From assembly GCF_004137685.1 (NCBI RefSeq), contig NZ_QYBB01000009.1:62001-126000 (forward strand): a DNA stretch of 64,000 nt. Direction: 5' to 3'. Source of the stretch: Lichenibacterium minor (GTDB lineage Bacteria > Pseudomonadota > Alphaproteobacteria > Rhizobiales > Beijerinckiaceae). Position numbers and translations under genes: made by a program. The notes under the pieces were generated by a model. The model did not search any database and had not been told where the DNA came from. It worked only from the letters and a program-made list of their open reading frames with translations. Positions 29,414 through 36,930 of the stretch are shown here, piece after piece. The stretch's first letter is position 1, and every line of letters begins with the position of its first letter.

Positions 29414-29593
29414 ATGCTGCGGCGCTACTCGACGAACCCGCTCGATCACGAGCCCACCGAACGGCTCACCTTCAGCGACGTGACCCTGCTCGCCCTGCTG
29501 GCCGTCGGGTTCTCGGCCGTGTCCATGGTCTTCGTGCTCGGCGCGCTGTGCGCCGACCACCGCATCACCCACGCACTGGCGGCCATCTTCTAG
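29414..29593 (+). CDS. Small single-pass membrane protein of unknown function
   Basis: 59 residues: a polar N-terminus (MLRRYSTNPLDHEPTERL) and one helix (VTLLALLAVGFSAVSMVFVLGAL), then a short His-containing tail. The ATG at 29414 is preceded by GGAGAAGG. No family recognised. The 261 bp before it, back to the cupin gene start, hold an AT-rich spot (TTAGCATTAAT, 29296-29306) that could be part of a promoter. Confidence 0.55.
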   Translation: MLRRYSTNPLDHEPTERLTFSDVTLLALLAVGFSAVSMVFVLGALCADHRITHALAAIF

Positions 29594-29666
29594 GCCGGGA
29601 CGCATCGCCCGTTCGAGCGGCGACGCGCGCCGCCGCGCCCGCGGCCCGGCAGGTCGAAGCGCCGCT

Positions 29667-30137
29667 TCACCGCGGACCCGTCCGGCCTTCGCGTCCGCGC
29701 CGCTCCTTGAAGAATGCCCGCAGCAGGTCGGCGGCCTCGGTTTCGCGGATGCCGCCGTAAACCTCGGGCGCGTGGTGGCAGGTGGGCTGGGCATAGAAGC
29801 GCGCGCCGTTGTCGACGGCACCGCCCTTCGGGTCCTCGGCGGCGTAGTAGAGGCGCCGCAGCCGCGCGAAGGAGATCGCGCCCGCGCACATGGCGCAGGG
29901 CTCCAGCGTCACGTAAAGGTCGCAGCCCACCAGCCGCTCGGAGCCGAGCGCCCGGCAGGCGGCGCGGATCGCCAGCATCTCGGCGTGGGCGGTGGGATCC
30001 CGGTCCTCCAGCGTGCGGTTGCCCGCCGCGGCCAGCACCCCGTCGCCCCGCACCACGACGGCCCCGACCGGCACTTCCCCGCGCGCGGCGGCGGCCCGAG
30101 CTTCCGAGAAGGCGAGCGCGAAAGGGTCGTCACGCAT
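29667..30137 (-). CDS. tadA: tRNA-specific adenosine deaminase
   Basis: 156 residues from the ATG at 30137; an in-frame ATG eight codons upstream is an alternative. The zinc deaminase signature is complete: HAEM(L) with the proton-shuttling Glu, and PCAMCAGAI with the two Cys ligands. The FARLRRLYY and DPKGGAVDN segments are TadA-specific. It converts A34 to inosine in tRNA-Arg(ACG). It is divergent from the pseudouridine synthase gene, with 99 bp between starts. Confidence 0.94.
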   Translation of the reverse strand: MRDDPFALAFSEARAAAARGEVPVGAVVVRGDGVLAAAGNRTLEDRDPTAHAEMLAIRAACRALGSERLVGCDLYVTLEPCAMCAGAISFARLRRLYYAAEDPKGGAVDNGARFYAQPTCHHAPEVYGGIRETEAADLLRAFFKERRGREGRTGPR

Positions 30138-30236
30138 GGGCGGAGCCGTCCTGTCCCGCATCGAAATCGACGTCGCGGGCGCGCCGGGGCGTCACCGGGC
30201 TTGGTCAAGCCGGGGCGGCCCTGCTATCACGTCCCG

Positions 30237-32186
30237 ATGACCGACACCACCAAGCCGCCGAACCGGCCCACAGCGCCGCGGCCGCGCCCCTTCGGCCGCG
30301 ACGAGAGTCGCCGCCAGGACGACCGACGCGACGACGCCCGCCGCGGCGGCGACAAGCCTCGCCCCCGCGACGACGCGGGCGCCCGGGGCGACAAACCCCG
30401 CGGCGGCGCGGGGCTGACCCGGGGCGCCGAGCCCGCGCCCCCGAAGGACGACGCCCGCATCGCCAAGGTGATGGCCCGCGCGGGCCTGTGTTCGCGCCGC
30501 GACGCGGAAGGCTGGATCGCGGCCGGGCGCGTCGCCGTCAACGGCGCCGTGATCGACAGCCCGGCGCTGAACGTGAAACCGGGCGACCGCATCACCGTCG
30601 ACGGCGAGCCCCTGCCCGAGCGCGACCAGACGCGGCTGTTCCTGTTCCACAAGCCGCGCGGGCTCGTCACCACGGCGCGCGACCCGGAAGGCCGGCCGAC
30701 GATCTTCGACAACCTGCCCGGCGGCCTGCCGCGGGTGGTGTCGGTGGGGCGGCTCGACATCAACACCGAAGGGCTGATGCTGCTGACCAACGACGGCGGC
30801 CTGGCGCGCGTGCTGGAGCTGCCGGCGACGGGCTGGCTGCGCCGCTACCGCGTGCGGGCCAACGGCGAGATCGACCAGGCGCGGCTCGACGCGCTGAAGG
30901 CGGGCGTCACTATCGACGGCGTCGACTACGCCGGCATCGAGGCGACGCTGGATCGCGTGCAGGGCGCCAACGCCTGGCTCACCATGGGTCTGCGCGAAGG
31001 CAAGAACCGTGAAATCAAGCGCGTGCTGGAATCGCTCGGCCTCGCCGTGACGCGGCTGATCCGCATCTCCTTCGGGCCGTTCCAGCTCGGCGAACTCGCC
31101 GAAGGCGCGGTGGAGAACATCCCGACGCGCGTCCTGCGCGACCAGCTCGGCCCGGCGCTCGCCGCCCAGGCCGGCGTCGACCTCGAGGCCCGCGAGGAAC
31201 CGGCGCCGCGCCGCGGCGTCCGCGGCGAGGACGGCGCGGCGCCGGCCCGGCCGAGCCGCTCGACGCCCGCGGCCCCCCGCCCCCACGTCGGCGCGCTGCG
31301 CGCGGCGCGCGAGGAGGAGGCCGGGGAAGGCCGCAAGCGCGTGGTGCGCGGCGCCACGGCGGACCGCCGCGGCCGCGCCGTCGCGGTGGAGCGCGTGATC
31401 CCGGTGGCCGGCGGCGACCGGGGCGAAAGCCGCAACGCCCGGCGCTTCGCCGCCGAGAAGACCGATTACGTGGCGGGCCGCCAGAAGACCCGCGCCGACG
31501 CCGACGGCGCTAGGCCGTCCCGCGGCGGCTTCGCCGCCAAGGCCGGCAGGGCAGGCTTCGCCGGCAAGCCGCAGAGGGGCGCCTACGGCGACGGCCAGAG
31601 GAGCCCCTACGGCGACGAGGCGGCGGAGCGGCCCCGCGGCCCCCGTGCGGGGCGCTTCGACCCCAAGACCCGGGGCGACCGCGCCGAGGGCTTCGCTTCC
31701 GCCCCGCGCGGCGAGCGCGCCGGCGGCTTCGGCGAACGGCCGAGGGACGGCGCCGACAGGCCGCGGGGCACCGGCTTCGCCGCCCGGCCGCGCAGCCCGC
31801 GCCCCGACGACGGTGCGGGACGGCCCCGCGGCGAGCGGCCCGGCCCGTTCGGGGCCAAGCCGCGCGGCGGCGCCTTCGCGGAGCGGCCCCGCGGGGCGCG
31901 CGCCGACGAGGATTTCAGCCGGACCCGCGGCGGGACCGGCCCGCGCCGCGACGGCGCCGAGGCCCCCCGCGGCGAGCGCTCCGGCGGCGAAGCCCGCACC
32001 GGCAAGCCCAACGGGCGGCCCGGCGGCTTCAGCTCCGAGCGCCCCGCCACGGGCCGCAACAAGCCGGGCGGCGCGCGCCCCTTCGGCGACAAGCCCCGCG
32101 GCGCCGGTCCCGGCGGCGGCCGGCCCCGCGGCGGCGCGCCCGGCGGCGGCAAGCCTTCCGGCAAGCCGCCCCGCGGCCGGCCGTGA
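30237..32186 (+). CDS. rluB: RsuA/RluB-family pseudouridine synthase with a very long RG-rich tail
   Basis: 649 residues. After a basic, Pro/Arg/Asp-rich N-terminal 75 residues come an S4 RNA-binding domain (RIAKVMARAGLCSRRDAE) and the catalytic core with LFHKPRGLVTT and VGRLDINTEGLMLLTNDG; the catalytic Asp is at about 174. Typical RluB makes pseudouridine 2605 in 23S rRNA and is about 250-300 residues. From about residue 320 to the end the chain is disordered-looking, with dozens of R-G, PRGER and GGF-type units resembling eukaryotic RGG RNA-binding tails. It overlaps rsmD by 4 nt (GTGA). RsuA or RluE specificity cannot be fully excluded. Confidence 0.88.
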   Translation: MTDTTKPPNRPTAPRPRPFGRDESRRQDDRRDDARRGGDKPRPRDDAGARGDKPRGGAGLTRGAEPAPPKDDARIAKVMARAGLCSRRDAEGWIAAGRVAVNGAVIDSPALNVKPGDRITVDGEPLPERDQTRLFLFHKPRGLVTTARDPEGRPTIFDNLPGGLPRVVSVGRLDINTEGLMLLTNDGGLARVLELPATGWLRRYRVRANGEIDQARLDALKAGVTIDGVDYAGIEATLDRVQGANAWLTMGLREGKNREIKRVLESLGLAVTRLIRISFGPFQLGELAEGAVENIPTRVLRDQLGPALAAQAGVDLEAREEPAPRRGVRGEDGAAPARPSRSTPAAPRPHVGALRAAREEEAGEGRKRVVRGATADRRGRAVAVERVIPVAGGDRGESRNARRFAAEKTDYVAGRQKTRADADGARPSRGGFAAKAGRAGFAGKPQRGAYGDGQRSPYGDEAAERPRGPRAGRFDPKTRGDRAEGFASAPRGERAGGFGERPRDGADRPRGTGFAARPRSPRPDDGAGRPRGERPGPFGAKPRGGAFAERPRGARADEDFSRTRGGTGPRRDGAEAPRGERSGGEARTGKPNGRPGGFSSERPATGRNKPGGARPFGDKPRGAGPGGGRPRGGAPGGGKPSGKPPRGRP

Positions 32187-32746
32187 GGATCGTCGGCGGG
32201 CGGTTCCGGGGACGGGCGCTGCGGAGCCCCTCGTCGGACGCCACCCGGCCGACCTCCGACCGCCTGCGCGAAACCCTGTTCGACGTGCTGGCCCACCGCT
32301 ACGGGGACCCCGTGGCGGGGGCGCGGACGATCGACCTCTTCGCCGGCACGGGGGCGCTCGGCCTCGAAGCCCTGTCGCGCGGCGCGGCCCATGCGCTCTT
32401 CGTCGAGGACGGCACCGAAGCCCGCGCGATGATCCGCGACAACGTGGAAGCGCTCGGCGTCGCCGGCCTGTGCCGGATCTTCCGGCGCGACGCGACGAAG
32501 CTCGGCGACGTCGGGGCGGCGCCGTTCGACCTCGCCTTCCTGGATCCCCCTTACGGGAAAGGGCTCGGGGAAGCGGCGCTCCAGTCCCTGGCGGCCGGGC
32601 GCTGGCTCGCGCCGGGGGCTCTCTGCGTCCTGGAAGACGCGGCCGGTGCCGTGCCGGCGGTGCCGGCGGGTTTCGAGGTGGTCGAGCGCCGCGAGGCCGG
32701 CATCGCCCAGCTCCTGTTCCTGCGGGCCGCCGGCACCCGGCCTTGA
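32183..32746 (+). CDS. rsmD: 16S rRNA (guanine966-N2)-methyltransferase
   Basis: 187 residues. N-terminal MRIVGGRFRGRAL and RPTSDRLRETLFDVL are RsmD hallmarks. SAM motif I is DLFAGTGALGLEALSRGA, and the catalytic motif LDPPYGKG is present. It methylates G966 of 16S rRNA. The GTG start overlaps the rluB stop, so the two RNA modification genes are coupled. Confidence 0.95.
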   Translation: MRIVGGRFRGRALRSPSSDATRPTSDRLRETLFDVLAHRYGDPVAGARTIDLFAGTGALGLEALSRGAAHALFVEDGTEARAMIRDNVEALGVAGLCRIFRRDATKLGDVGAAPFDLAFLDPPYGKGLGEAALQSLAAGRWLAPGALCVLEDAAGAVPAVPAGFEVVERREAGIAQLLFLRAAGTRP

Positions 32747-32827
32747 CGGGGCGCCGCGCTTGACCCCCCGGCGGCGAGCGGCCAAAAGCCCGACGACCCG
32801 CGCGCCGCGCCCCCTTGGAGTGACCCC

Positions 32828-33754
32828 ATGCCGACCGACGCGACTTCGGATTTCGACAGCCGCCTGAAGTCGGTCGCCGACGCGATCGAGACGACGCTGG
32901 ACCGGCTGCTGTCCCCCGCGGCGCTGCCCGGCGAGGTCGTGCGCCCCGACCGGCTGCTCGACGCCATGCGGTATTCGACGCTCGGCGGCGGCAAGCGGCT
33001 GCGGCCCTTCCTGGTGGTCGAGACGGCGCGGCTCTTCGGCGTCGACGGCGAGGGGCCGCTGCGCGCCGGCGCCGCCCTGGAGATGATCCACTGCTATTCG
33101 CTGGTCCACGACGACCTGCCCGCCATGGACGACGACGACCTGCGCCGCGGCCGCCCCACCGCCCACAAGGCCTATGACGAGGCCACCGCCATCCTGTCGG
33201 GCGACGCGCTGCTGACCTACGCCTTCGACGTGATGGCGGGCGAGGCGACCCATGCCGACCCGGCCGTGCGCGCCGCCCTGGTGCTGGGCCTCGCCCGCGC
33301 GTCGGGCCTCGGCGGCATGGTGGGCGGGCAGGCACTCGACCTCGAAGCCGAACGCGCGACGGCGCCCCACGAGGCCGCCTTCGTGATGCGCATGCAGTCG
33401 ATGAAGACCGGCGCGCTGCTGCTCTACGGCGTCGAAGCCGGCGCCATCCTGGGTCAGGCTTCGGCGGCGGAGCGCGACGCGCTGAAGCGCTACGGCGTGG
33501 CGCTCGGCGCCGCCTTCCAGGTCGCCGACGACATCCTCGACACGGAAAGCGACGCCGCGACGCTCGGCAAGGCCGCCGGCAAGGACGCCGACCGCAACAA
33601 GGCGACGCTGGTGGCGGCGCTGGGCCTCGACGCGGCCAAGCGCCGGCGCGACGCGCTGGCCGAGGAGGCCGTGGCGGCGCTGGACATGTTCCCGCGCGAC
33701 CGGGCCGCGAACCTGGCCGAGGCGGCGCGCTTCACGGCGCAGCGGCGGAGCTGA
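32828..33754 (+). CDS. ispA: Polyprenyl diphosphate synthase, probably farnesyl diphosphate synthase
   Basis: 308 residues. First Asp-rich motif DDLPAMDDDD preceded by HCYSLVH (about 85-101), GGGKRLRPF before it, and a second Asp motif QVADDILD (about 231). The DDx4D spacing of the first motif (DDLPAMD) is that of bacterial short-chain FPP synthases such as IspA. It condenses IPP with DMAPP/GPP for quinone, haem O/A and undecaprenyl precursors. FPP is also the substrate of CtaB encoded at 48.3 kb. GGPP synthase is less likely. Confidence 0.9.
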   Translation: MPTDATSDFDSRLKSVADAIETTLDRLLSPAALPGEVVRPDRLLDAMRYSTLGGGKRLRPFLVVETARLFGVDGEGPLRAGAALEMIHCYSLVHDDLPAMDDDDLRRGRPTAHKAYDEATAILSGDALLTYAFDVMAGEATHADPAVRAALVLGLARASGLGGMVGGQALDLEAERATAPHEAAFVMRMQSMKTGALLLYGVEAGAILGQASAAERDALKRYGVALGAAFQVADDILDTESDAATLGKAAGKDADRNKATLVAALGLDAAKRRRDALAEEAVAALDMFPRDRAANLAEAARFTAQRRS

Positions 33755-34068
33755 AGCGGAAGGGGCCTGCGTCCTTCGACGCGGGCCCGTCGGGCCCTGC
33801 TCGGGACGACGGGCAGGAGCACCGGGGTGCGCTCGACCGCCTCGGCCCGTCCCGAGGCCGGAGACAGCGGCCCATCGGGCAGAAGCGGCCGCGTCGCACG
33901 CCCCCACCCCGTCGGCGACCTCCTCGGCGCGCGACCGTCCCTCGACGCGCCGGCCCGATCGCCGGCCCGGTGCTCGCCCGCGCGCGCGTCCACGGTTCGC
34001 CGGGTGACCCGGCCTACGGGCTCCCGTCCGAACATCGCAGGATGGGAGCGGACGCGCCCTCGCCCGGC
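33755..34068. other. Convergent intergenic region ispA/degP
   Basis: About 310 bp between converging genes. A hairpin of 11 bp (33763-33773 with 33778-33788, one G-T pair, loop CTTC) lies 9 nt after the ispA stop and is a plausible terminator despite lacking a T-run. A second smaller GGGCCC-type hairpin overlaps its right arm. The rest shows nothing recognisable. Confidence 0.5.
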
Positions 34069-35559
34069 TCAGTTCACCGTCAGCGCCACGTAGCGCACGT
34101 CGCCGCCGGCGTTGGACACGAGCAGCAGCGCGGTCTTCTTGCCGGCGTCCTTCACGGCCTTGATCTTCGCCGCCACGTCGGCGGGGTCGTCGACGCCGAC
34201 CTGGTTGACCTCGACCACCACGTCGCCGGCCTTGAGCTTATCGGACGCCGGCGAGCCCGGCTCGACCGCCGTCACGGCGACGCCCTTCACGCCGTCCTTG
34301 ACGCCGTACCGTTTGCGGAAGGCATCGTCGAGCGGCACCAGCCCGAGGCCGAAGGCCTGCTGGACGGCGGGCTTGGGCGCGTCCCGCGCCGTCCCGGCAT
34401 CGACGCTGGCCTTCTGCACCGGCGCGTCGAGGCGGCCGAGCTTCACCGTCAGATCCTGGGGTTTGCCGTCCCGCAGGATCGACACCGTGACGTCCTTGCC
34501 GACGGGCGCCGAGGCCACGAACTTCGGCAGGTCGCGCGACTCGTGCACGTCGTGGCCGTCGAAGGTCACGATGACGTCGCCCTTCTTCAGCCCCGCGGGG
34601 CCGGCCGGACCGGCCTCGTCGATGCCGGCCACCAGGGCGCCGTGCGGCGAACCGAGGCTCAGCGCTTCGGCGATGTCGTCCGTGACGGGCTGGATGCGCA
34701 CGCCGAGCCAGCCGCGGCGGACCTCGTGGAACTCGCGGAGCTGGCCGATGATGGGCAACACGGTGTCGGAGGGCGTCGCGAAGCCGAGGCCGATCGAACC
34801 GCCCGAGGGCGACAGGATCGCGGTGTTGATGCCGATCACCTCGCCCTTCATGTCGAAGAGCGGGCCGCCGGAATTGCCCTTGTTGATGGCAGCGTCGGTC
34901 TGGATGTAGTTGTCGTACGGTCCGTTGTCGATGTTGCGGTTGCGCGCCGACACGATGCCGGCCGTGACGGTGCCGCCGAGCCCGAAGGGGTTGCCCACCG
35001 CCATCACGGGGTCGCCCACCCGCATCTTGTCGCTGTCGCCGAAGGGCACCGAGGGCAAGGGGTGGGCGGGCTTCACCTTCAGCACCGCGACGTCGACCTT
35101 GCTGTCCTTGCCCACCACCTCGGCCTTGAGCTTGGTGCCGTCGGTGAGGATCACGGTGATGTCGTTGGCGCCCTCGATCACGTGGTTGTTGGTGATCACG
35201 ATGCCGGCGGGGTCGACGATGAAGCCGGAGCCGAGCGAGGACGCACGCCGGCCGCGCGGCGCGTCGTCGTCGCCGCCGTGCTCGCCCTTCTTCCCCAGCT
35301 GGCGCTTGAAGAAGTCCTGGAACAGGTCGTCGAGCGGCGTGCCGGGCGCGGGCTTGGGCGCCGCGCTCGCGGCCTTCTCCTCGGTCACCTGCGCGGCCGA
35401 TATGTTGACCACCGCGTCCGTCACCGAAGCGGCGAGGTCGGCGAGGGAGTCGAGGCCCTTGGCGCCGGCGGGCGAGGACGGCGCGGCGAGCGCCAGCGCC
35501 AGGGCGACGGAAACGGCGGCGACGCCGAGGCGCCCGGTGGGGGAAGGGGCGTGGGGCAT
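34069..35559 (-). CDS. Periplasmic serine protease of the Do/DegP (HtrA) family
   Basis: 496 residues. Signal peptide to about residue 33 (VSVALALALAAPSSPAGA). Trypsin-like triad: His126 in TNNHVIEG, Asp156 in KVDVAVLKV and Ser230 in GNSGGPL. Two PDZ domains follow (about 265-365 and 390-490), the second with AGDVVVEVNQVGV. This is the DegP/DegQ layout of envelope protein quality control; which paralogue it is cannot be told from sequence alone. It is transcribed alone, divergent from trmJ. Confidence 0.94.
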   Translation of the reverse strand: MPHAPSPTGRLGVAAVSVALALALAAPSSPAGAKGLDSLADLAASVTDAVVNISAAQVTEEKAASAAPKPAPGTPLDDLFQDFFKRQLGKKGEHGGDDDAPRGRRASSLGSGFIVDPAGIVITNNHVIEGANDITVILTDGTKLKAEVVGKDSKVDVAVLKVKPAHPLPSVPFGDSDKMRVGDPVMAVGNPFGLGGTVTAGIVSARNRNIDNGPYDNYIQTDAAINKGNSGGPLFDMKGEVIGINTAILSPSGGSIGLGFATPSDTVLPIIGQLREFHEVRRGWLGVRIQPVTDDIAEALSLGSPHGALVAGIDEAGPAGPAGLKKGDVIVTFDGHDVHESRDLPKFVASAPVGKDVTVSILRDGKPQDLTVKLGRLDAPVQKASVDAGTARDAPKPAVQQAFGLGLVPLDDAFRKRYGVKDGVKGVAVTAVEPGSPASDKLKAGDVVVEVNQVGVDDPADVAAKIKAVKDAGKKTALLLVSNAGGDVRYVALTVN

Positions 35560-35717
35560 GGGGAAGCATCCGGGCTGGAGGGGGCCGCTCTGCCCGGATC
35601 ATACAGGTCTGCCGGGGGTCGTCCATGCGGGCGCGCCGCGTCACGATGGGAGCGCCTTGACACCGCCCGCCCGCCGACGGAACCAGGGCGCTCATCGGCA
35701 TTCGGAGCGCGGCGACG

Positions 35718-36521
35718 GTGGTGGGGGCTGGGACGGACGGCACGAAGACGCCCGGGCGGGGCGGCCCCGCGATCGTGCTGGTGAGGCCGCAGCTCGCCGT
35801 CAACGTCGGCATGGCGGCGCGCGCCATGGCGAACTTCGGCCTGTCCGACCTGCGGCTCGTCGCGCCCAAGAACGGCTGGCCCCGCACCGACGAGCACAGG
35901 GACGCCGCGGAAGCCGCCGCGGCCGGCGCGCTGCACATCCTGAACGGCGCCCGGCTGTTCCACACCGTGGAAGCCGCGGTGGCCGACCTCACCGCCGTCT
36001 ACGCCACCACGGCGCGCGAGCGCGGCCAGGGCAAGCCCGTGCTGGCGCCGGATGCCGCCATGGCGGCCTGGGCAGGCCCCATCGCGGCAGGCGAGGCCCG
36101 CGGCATCCTGTTCGGCCCCGAGCGCACCGGCCTCGACAACGACGAGGTGGCGGTGGCCGACGCGGTCGTGACCTTTCCGGTCGACGGCGCCTACGGGTCG
36201 CTGAACCTCGCCCAGGCGGTGCTGCTCGTCGGCTACGAATGGCGCAAGCACGCGGGCGGGACCGCCCTGCCCTTCGGCGCGGTCGAGCGCTCGCCCCCCG
36301 CGACGCGCGACGCCGTGCTGTCCTTCTTCGATTACCTGGAAGGCGAGCTCGAAGCCGCGGGCTTCTTCCGCCCGGACGGCAAGCAGCCGGTGATGCGCCG
36401 CAACCTGCGCAACATCTTCCACCGCATCGGCATGAGCGAGCAGGACGTGAGGACGCTGCGGGGCGCGATGGTGCGCCTCGTCGAGGGGCCGCGCCGCAGG
36501 GGCGGGCGGGACGCGGACTGA
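35718..36521 (+). CDS. trmJ: tRNA/rRNA 2'-O-methyltransferase, TrmJ type (SPOUT)
   Basis: 267 residues. SPOUT knot motifs: IVLVRPQLAVNVGMAARAMANFGL at the start, ILFGPERTGLDNDEVA in the middle, and LNLAQAVLLVGYEW near the knot. The C-terminal helical extension ends with NIFHRIGMSEQDVRTLRG as in TrmJ. It 2'-O-methylates position 32 of several tRNAs. The start is one of two adjacent GTG codons (35718 or 35721). A 9-bp hairpin follows the stop. Confidence 0.9.
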   Translation: MVGAGTDGTKTPGRGGPAIVLVRPQLAVNVGMAARAMANFGLSDLRLVAPKNGWPRTDEHRDAAEAAAAGALHILNGARLFHTVEAAVADLTAVYATTARERGQGKPVLAPDAAMAAWAGPIAAGEARGILFGPERTGLDNDEVAVADAVVTFPVDGAYGSLNLAQAVLLVGYEWRKHAGGTALPFGAVERSPPATRDAVLSFFDYLEGELEAAGFFRPDGKQPVMRRNLRNIFHRIGMSEQDVRTLRGAMVRLVEGPRRRGGRDAD

Positions 36522-36528
36522 CGCCCGC

Positions 36529-36550
36529 ACTGTTGCCCCTAGGCAACAGT
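36529..36550 (+). terminator. Hairpin directly after trmJ
   Basis: Perfect 9-bp inverted repeat ACTGTTGCC-CCTA-GGCAACAGT starting 8 nt after the stop. No T-run follows, so termination is uncertain; it separates trmJ from the sRNA promoter. Confidence 0.5.
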
Positions 36551-36583
36551 CGCCCGGCATCGCCGTCACGGCGATGAGCCGCC

Positions 36584-36611
36584 TTGCATTGCGACGGGAT
36601 CGGCGTAAATT
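36584..36611 (+). promoter_or_regulatory. Sigma-70-type promoter of the small RNA
   Basis: TTGCAT (36584-36589), 16-nt spacer, TAAATT (36606-36611). It sits directly upstream of a compact hairpin-terminator transcript unit, giving an expected start near 36617. Confidence 0.65.
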
Positions 36612-36616
36612 GTCGG

Positions 36617-36696
36617 ACGTGGCGCCGAGGCGCCGCATGCCCTTCTTGGGCGTTTCCTCCCTAGACTTCGGGCCGCCCTCCGGGCGGTCTTTTTTT
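36617..36696 (+). ncRNA. suhB/MmgR-family small RNA
   Basis: About 80 nt. Predicted elements in order: hairpin GGCGC-CGAG-GCGCC (36621-36634), hairpin GCCC-TTCTT-GGGC (36639-36651), an unpaired GTTTCCTCCCTAGACTT stretch, and an 8-bp terminator stem (36671-36678 with 36682-36689, one G-U) ending in seven T. The size, the two hairpins and the exposed CCTCCC anti-Shine-Dalgarno motif match my memory of the alphaproteobacterial suhB/MmgR family, whose Sinorhizobium member controls polyhydroxybutyrate storage. Family assignment is from memory; the promoter and terminator are seen directly. Confidence 0.75.
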
Positions 36697-36930
36697 GTCC
36701 GCGCGACGGTGCGAGCCGCGGGTCAGGTCGACGTCTGGGTGTCCCTTGCCGACCCTTTGAGCATGGTGCCTCGCAAAGCGCAAGGCTTCCATGCAAAAAA
36801 GCATCGCTCGCCCCGCGGCGTCCCGACCCGCCCGGCGGTGCGCGGAGGAAGCAGCTCCGGATCATTTGGCGCGATGGGGCGTTGCGGCCTCGGGTCAACC
36901 CCCGCCCCAGTCCCCGAGCAGGTCCGACGC

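Noticed and set aside
29772..30236. N-terminal extension of the RluB frame
   Set aside because: It is antisense to tadA; the ATG at 30237 begins the basic N-terminus directly before the S4 domain.
36574..36930. N-terminal extension of the AI-2E transporter frame
   Set aside because: It would run through the sRNA promoter, its body and its terminator and has no protein-like character.
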